This document shows, one piece after another, positions 58,943 to 64,000 of a DNA stretch of 64,000 nt. Each line of letters starts with the position of its first letter. Position 1 is the first letter of the stretch. Source of the stretch: Lentinus brumalis (Eukaryota > Basidiomycota > Agaricomycetes > Polyporales > Polyporaceae). The stretch spans positions 1,922,001 through 1,986,000 of the forward strand of contig MARA01000003.1 in NCBI GenBank assembly GCA_001792895.1, written 5' to 3'. Under the pieces are notes generated by a model, which saw only the letters and a list, made by a program, of their open reading frames with translations, was not told where the DNA came from and searched no databases. Position numbers and translations under genes: made by a program.

Positions 58943-61900
58943 GGATGGCGGCATCCGGACACTGCTGGCTTAGTAACAGCAGGCTCCAAAGAGGAAGCTG
59001 CCATATTCCATGCTTGTGGGATGAAGCAGTCTGGCGCGACCGAGTAAGGACTGTAACACCGCACCAGCAGTACATCATTGCAACTTGCTAAGTACTCAGA
59101 GCGGGGAAGCTTCAAGTTCCAGAACGCGGCCCTGGAAGATGACTCGGGGTCAGGTACGAACCCGTGGTGTGAATATTTATTGTCTTACCGGCCCCGGGCT
59201 TGATTGCCGCAGGTGCTAGCTGTATTGAACTTGAGCAGCGACCAAACACCTTCTCAGTTCAGTTCTTGTTTCGCGCTTCTGTCACCCATCTAAGTATCTG
59301 CGGACCGCAATGGGTGCCATTTGCGCTGGCACGAGGTGTCTTTCCTGAGAGAATGAGCTTCATTGTCGAACACGGCCTGTTCCTTGCCCGCTGCGTGAAT
59401 TACGAGTGTTCGGAATGCGGGCGAACAACGTGCAGGGCCATGCGAAGGCCCGGGACCGAGTAAGTTGCGTGCGAGACTTGGATTTAGTGCAGGACTCCCA
59501 GTGACCTTAAAGTAGTCTAGCCGATGGCACGCTCAACGGCCTGTGCTTCAGACGATCTTTCTACCGAGCATCTGCGGTCGGGACTGCATGAGATGCTATT
59601 CCGGACCTGCTGGTCCATGTCAACGTGCCATGCAGTTTCACAGCGGACTTGGATGCGCATTGTATCCTGGATGGTTTGCCAACCACTGGGGCTCACTGAC
59701 GAACTCCGCAGAAAGGGCCAAACTAAGTTAGAGACAACACACCGGGTTCGACCGAGATGTTGACGTATTGACGTTGCATCCGGTCTCTCGTGTCTAACAC
59801 GCGGTACATTGACTCCCGGGTCACTCCGCTCGCTATCCTGCGTGCAGGCACCCGCTATCTTGTCCAGTAAGGCCTGTATACTGAGATGCTGTGGCCACTA
59901 CTTATGTCCTTCTCGAGGTGCAGTCTTCCAACGTTCAATGTTCAGTGGCTGGAGACAGACCAGTAAGGCTTGCCCCACGCCCCACCATCCTATCCATCCA
60001 CACCCTGAGACGCGAGAGACGTACCGACTAGATAGCTCCCGGCAAGGCTGCAGGGGACGCCGTTAACCGAGAGAAGGGTGTCCGAGTTGTTCTCCGACAC
60101 ATGTATACATGGATGACGGACTGTATCTGATGGAGAGCGAACCGGTGTCAGATGTGCAGCCGTCGTGCTCTGCAGAGAAGGCTCAATGTCGTCGTACACG
60201 CCCGGCCCAAGACGGAGATACAACGGCATACTTCTGAGACTGCCATCCAATCACAACCAGATTGGCCATACCCTCGATGTCCGCCTCGAGGAGCTTGCCT
60301 CCCGGCGGTGTAATGACGGCATCCCGTCGCTCTGCAGGCGGCTAGTCATCAAGCAAGAGCTGGTCGAACTGAAGCCGGAAGAGGACAGCTGGGTAAGTCC
60401 GCACTCGACCATGTCTGCCGTAGATCCACCTGACGAAGTAGTCAAGCTCGATCACTGGCACCTGGTTCTTGAAGACTCGTTCGACTTGAAGCCGTGCAGA
60501 ATAGAGTGCGTGCTGCGTGCGCAGCTGTCGCCAGCTCGTCCGTGAACAGGTCAGTACTCATCTGGCAAGAAGGCGACGAGCCGGTCATTGAGGACTAGGA
60601 CCGCGACTGGCCGGGTTGATGCCACAGAGCCGAACTGCATCTCCAGCACGCGGCTTGACGGGCTTTTCGAGCAGGCAAGCTACCCGAGGCCGGTGTTTAC
60701 GGTTGTGTCGCTGCCAGGGTGGTGGCCGTGGATCGCGAGTAGTAAGCGACAGCCGAGCGTCCGGTGGCCTGTCGGACGCGGTCAACCTGATGCTACGACA
60801 TTGAGAGCCAAGTGGACGCACCAGATCTCGACGCAAGCTCGCCTTCAAGCTGCACGACCGTCCCAAAACTCCAACAGGTTACAGATGCCAGAACGCTCCA
60901 GCACTAGCAGAGCGAAGCGGCCACATCCTCTACGGCCTCGCTACGTCAGTGGTGTGCGCGAGGTACGGATTGAGTTGAGCAGAAGCTTACCAGCTGCAAG
61001 TGGGTAAGTAGGTAGACCCGGTCGAATTTGGAGAGAGGTAGACCGAGATCCAGAGATTGCTTCCGCGAGTCGCGAGTGCTTCCCGGGCTACAGTAGTCTG
61101 AGCGTCGCCTAATCTTCTCCGGTCTTCGGTCACGTGCATCGCGCCTGGTGAATCGGTGTCAGAGCGAGAGACGAGCCTGTCAGAATGCTGTGTGAGATCC
61201 CACCAAACGGAGCGGTTCGATCGTGACTCCGACGCGTGTGCGACCACTTGCCACTTGCTGCTTCCGAGGGATCAGTTTATTGTACAAGACCTGGGGCTGC
61301 TCGCAGCAGTGGCCGCCTGGTAGACGGAGGTCGAGGTCAGTCTTCTACGGACCAGGAGGGGCGGCAAACCAAGGATGTCAGTTGTCCGAGTAGCGTTCGC
61401 CGGTGCCCACGCTGCTTACCGCTGGTCCTGGATGAGCTCTCGGAGGCGAGATCCAAGTGCACGGCGAGGATGCGGCTTGAATCTCTTGCCAGTCTGCGGA
61501 GATGCTGAACATGGAGCACGCAGTCCTACGGGGCACATCAGTTTGTGTCCTGGCGATAGAGAAGTACGTACTTTGCACTGTGCACGACTGCAGCAGAGGG
61601 TCGTGTTGCTCATAGACGCAGAGGCGACGATGGCTGAGCGTCGGACTGCGTGTGGTTCTGAGAATTGCGCATGAGCGTCCGACGTCCGAGCAGCGGGCCT
61701 GCGCAAGGGGTCGAACAAGCAGATCCCGACCAGCGGAATCTGACCGCACGGGTATCGGGAGCGCACGAGATCCTCATCCAGAGGTCCTCTGCAGCTCCTC
61801 CTCCTCCAGTGCAGCGCTGCGACGGGAGGCACGGAGGCAGCGAGCACGCACACCACGCACACCGCCCTCGACGCGCTCGCCCGGGCACACCATGAATGCC

Positions 61901-62084
61901 GCGAGTCCCACTGTGTAGTATACACCATGAATGCCGCGAGTCCCACTGTGTAGTATACACCATATGGGCCCTTTTCTCGCACTTCTATCGCCGGACGTTC
62001 GCTCGCCGCGTGCGCCTGTGCAGCCGGGGATCGCGGGCGGACGAAATATATTGCGCTACCTACGACATGCCGCAAGTCTCCGCC
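58943..62084. other. Gene-poor stretch, second part
   Basis: About 3.1 kb with no recognised gene. A 126-codon plus-strand frame at 60165-60545 (contains LDVRLEELASRRCNDGIPSL and KQELVELKPEEDSW) is the most protein-like piece but has no known family and no partner exon. It ends at the breakpoint of the second MED21/DBF2 copy. Confidence 0.45.
61886..61963 (+). repeat. Two perfect 35-base direct repeats
   Basis: The unit beginning CACCATGAATGCCGCGAGTC and ending in TGTGTAGTATA occurs twice back to back with a period of 35 bases, about 120 bases left of the duplication breakpoint at 62085. Confidence 0.9.
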
Positions 62085-62874
62085 GACGTGCTGGGGGTCC
62101 TGGAACGCATACAACAGGCGGACGAGCCAAGGCGTCTTCGTCGCAGTGAGGATATCGCGCTCGACGAGAACATGCCGGACCTAGCAGCGCACGCGACCAT
62201 GAGTCTGCGACAAGACCAGTGATCGGGGCAGCGCACCTCGTCCATCTTGAACAACGTCCGCTTGCGCATCTTCTTGAGCGCACACACCTCCCTCGTGTCC
62301 GCCTTGCGTGCGAGGAACACTTCTCCATAGCCTCCCTGCCCGACCTGCGCGATGATCTGGAACTGGTCGACCTTTGTCTTGATGCGCCGCTTGCGGAGGA
62401 CAGCGCGTTCCCGGCCGCGATAGGACTTGAACTCCTGCGCGTACTCAGACTGGGTGAGCTGCCGCTTCGCAGTGTCCTCGTCGAAGCGCGCTCGCCGCTC
62501 CTTCCGTGCAGCGATGTACCCGAGGAGATTGAAGTAGTAGTCCAGGAAGTCTGGGGCGCGATGTACTCAAGATCAGACCGGAGTGCGGGGTAGATCTACG
62601 GCGCGCGACACTCACAGAGCTGGGCAACGGTGGCCTTCCTGCGGACCTCGGGACTGTCGATGAGCTCCTTCTCCCACATCTTGAAGCCGGTCTGCTTGAT
62701 TGTGGTGCCAGGCTTCGCGGTGTCCATGCGGATGTCCTTGTCCATGGTCATGCCCTTGGCGGTGGCCATGCGGATGTCGGGGACAGACATCGTGAGGCCC
62801 TTTGCCGTGTTCATATGTATGTCGGGCAGTCCCTCGTACTGCGGCTGATTCTGGTTCTTTGTGCGCGCCGCCAT
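62085..62874 (-). pseudogene. Truncated 5' fragment of DBF2
   Basis: From ATG at 62874 the exon 1 and exon 2 sequences are nearly identical to the complete gene and open, with the same splice sites, through [18 protein letters not shown] and [14 protein letters not shown]. Exon 3 reads [20 protein letters not shown] then stops matching after QDPQHV; the catalytic loop, activation segment and C-terminus are missing. It cannot make an active kinase. A short Mob-binding fragment could in principle be expressed. Confidence 0.92.
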
Positions 62875-63086
62875 CGTCGCCGAACAAAGCACGGTCGGCA
62901 CGGGGGCAGGGAGGGTGACGGGACGGAACGAGGAGAAAGCAAGGGGCGGGTGTGTTGGAATGCGAACATGGCGTCCAAGATTGCCCAATTGGGCGCGCTC
63001 TCATCTCGCGTTCACAAGCACTCGTTCGCGAAAACAGTCAATGTCATGATAGCGCGACGTCTATATACACGGTCTACAAGGCGGAA

Positions 63087-63717
63087 TCAACCGGCCTCGT
63101 CCTGCACAATGTCCGGCTCGTCCAGCATGTTCCTCAGCACCTCGCATATTTGCCCATGCAGGCTTTCTGGGACGACGCTCAGAATGCGCGTGTGCGGGGA
63201 GCGCGGGGAACTCACTAGCACGATTCACAGCCTGGACGTACTCCGCGTTGGCCAGCGACATCTCGTCCTCCAGTGCTTGCAGCCGTTCGACCTGGGCAAT
63301 CTCAGGGGCGTCACGAGCGCAAACGCGACGCTCACATACCTGCTTCTCCTCCGGGTCGGGCTCAGGCAGCGACTGGATCAAGTACTCGACCTGCTTCGCC
63401 TTCACAATCAAGTCCGACACGAGCTCCTTCTTGTTCGCTGCAGCACGACGCCCTAATCAGCCTCAGAAGACGCGGCCGGGCACGCGTCTGACCTTCCAGC
63501 ACGTCCGGCGGGTCGTACTTGTCCGCGTTGCGCGACTTGGTCACCGGGATCTCCGGGCTGACCTGCAAGAAGTTGCTGCGCGAGGTGAGGTAGGCGATGC
63601 TGCTCGACATTATCGTCAACAACTGCAAGACGAGCGTAAGTCCCGGGGTGGGTGCCGCAGCCACAAGGAAAGACGTGTTTGCTGAATCTCATCTTGCAGT
63701 TGCGTGGTACGGCCCAT
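63087..63717 (-). CDS. MED21: Mediator complex subunit 21 (Med21/Srb7), copy 2, start intact
   Basis: Here the ATG at 63717 opens MGRTTQLQDEIQQ, close to the family N-terminus, and the next exon gives LLTIMSSSIAYLTSRSNFLQ, the conserved form. The rest matches copy 1: VSPEIPVTKSRNADKYDPPD, ELVSDLIVKAKQVEYLIQSL, VERLQALEDEMSLANAEYVQ, and after a GT-AG intron KSLHGQICEVLRNMLDEPDI, stop 63089-63087. About 150 residues, normal for the family, with the C-terminal coiled coil that pairs with Med7. The first intron is a problem: exon 1 should end in phase 0 after IQQ, yet the bases following are ACACGT, not GT; both copies share this. The functional call rests on the start and conserved residues. Confidence 0.8.
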
Positions 63718-64000
63718 ATGCGGGAGTCCCTGCCGCACGGCGCTGCTATGAAGGGCCCCGGCGTAGGACGCAGCGACGCCGGCAGAAAGCAGACATGGAA
63801 TACGAGACCGAGTCCGCCACAAGATGACTTCACGAAACAAGCCAACAGACGCCCATCGACATGGCTCGAAAAGGGTACCCGGAATCCTTATTCAGGCGCA
63901 CTCCGAGTCTCCTCCGCTCAGCTCGCGACTCAGTGTCCCACCACGACCACCCAGCCCGTGCACCTCCCGCCCGTCTCTGCAGCCATGGGTCATGATGCAT

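Larger units (their letters stand above)
62085..64000 (+). repeat. Direct segmental duplication, copy 2 (continues past the window)
   Basis: This is the counterpart of 53723-55620. The left breakpoint is inside DBF2 exon 3, right after the codons for QDPQHV. A 29-base stretch near 63910 is absent from copy 1. The right limit is outside the window. Confidence 0.93.

Noticed and set aside
60165..60545. 126-codon frame with protein-like composition
   Set aside because: No family recognised and no supporting exon or second copy; mentioned only in the region description.

Overview
The window looks like nuclear DNA of an agaricomycete (mushroom-forming) fungus, most likely a polypore relative. The evidence is GC-rich coding sequence, many 50-60 base GT-AG introns, housekeeping proteins of fungal type, two copies of a FunK1-type kinase gene (a family expanded in Agaricomycetes), and a dynein heavy chain gene that stops after the tail region, matching the two-gene dynein heavy chain known in Agaricomycetes. 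The species cannot be named from sequence alone.

Layout, left to right: thymidylate synthase (-, cut by the window edge); dynein heavy chain N-terminal gene dhc1 (-); VPS11 (+); an inverted 5.6-5.8 kb duplicated block (about 10.14-15.92 kb) holding a frameshifted FunK1 kinase copy, a decayed unknown gene and the 3' tip of a RAD4/DPB11 gene; tyrosyl-tRNA synthetase (-) head-to-head with phosphatidylserine decarboxylase (+); TRM2 (-) head-to-head with a CNNM/Mam3-like protein (+); branched-chain keto acid dehydrogenase E2 (-) head-to-head with clathrin light chain (+); mitochondrial ribosomal protein uL30m (-) head-to-head with the four-BRCT checkpoint protein RAD4/DPB11 (+); the parental copy of the duplicated block with an intact FunK1 kinase (+); YVH1 phosphatase (-) head-to-head with a coiled-coil protein (+); URB1 (+); DBF2/SID2 kinase (-) and MED21 (-); a gene-poor 6.7 kb stretch; and a second, direct copy of the MED21 plus 5' DBF2 segment running off the window end.

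Most genes are unrelated housekeeping genes packed as head-to-head pairs with 120-300 base shared upstream regions; they do not form a pathway. The unusual content is structural. (1) The inverted duplication can be polarised, because the 10-16 kb arm contains a truncated 3' fragment of the RAD4 gene that is whole beside the 34-39 kb arm. (2) In the tandem duplication at 53.7-55.6 and 62.1-64 kb the two genes appear to have been kept reciprocally: DBF2 is complete only in copy 1 and truncated in copy 2, while MED21 has lost its start codon in copy 1 and keeps it in copy 2. (3) A decayed unknown gene or repeat family of about 550 bases occurs in four intergenic places. (4) Every frameshift I could pin down, in single-copy essential genes as well as in the duplicate, is a one-base deletion, which raises the possibility of assembly error.

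Exon boundaries were read by eye. Those given to the base are checked against frame and GT-AG; otherwise only the outer limits of the gene are stated.
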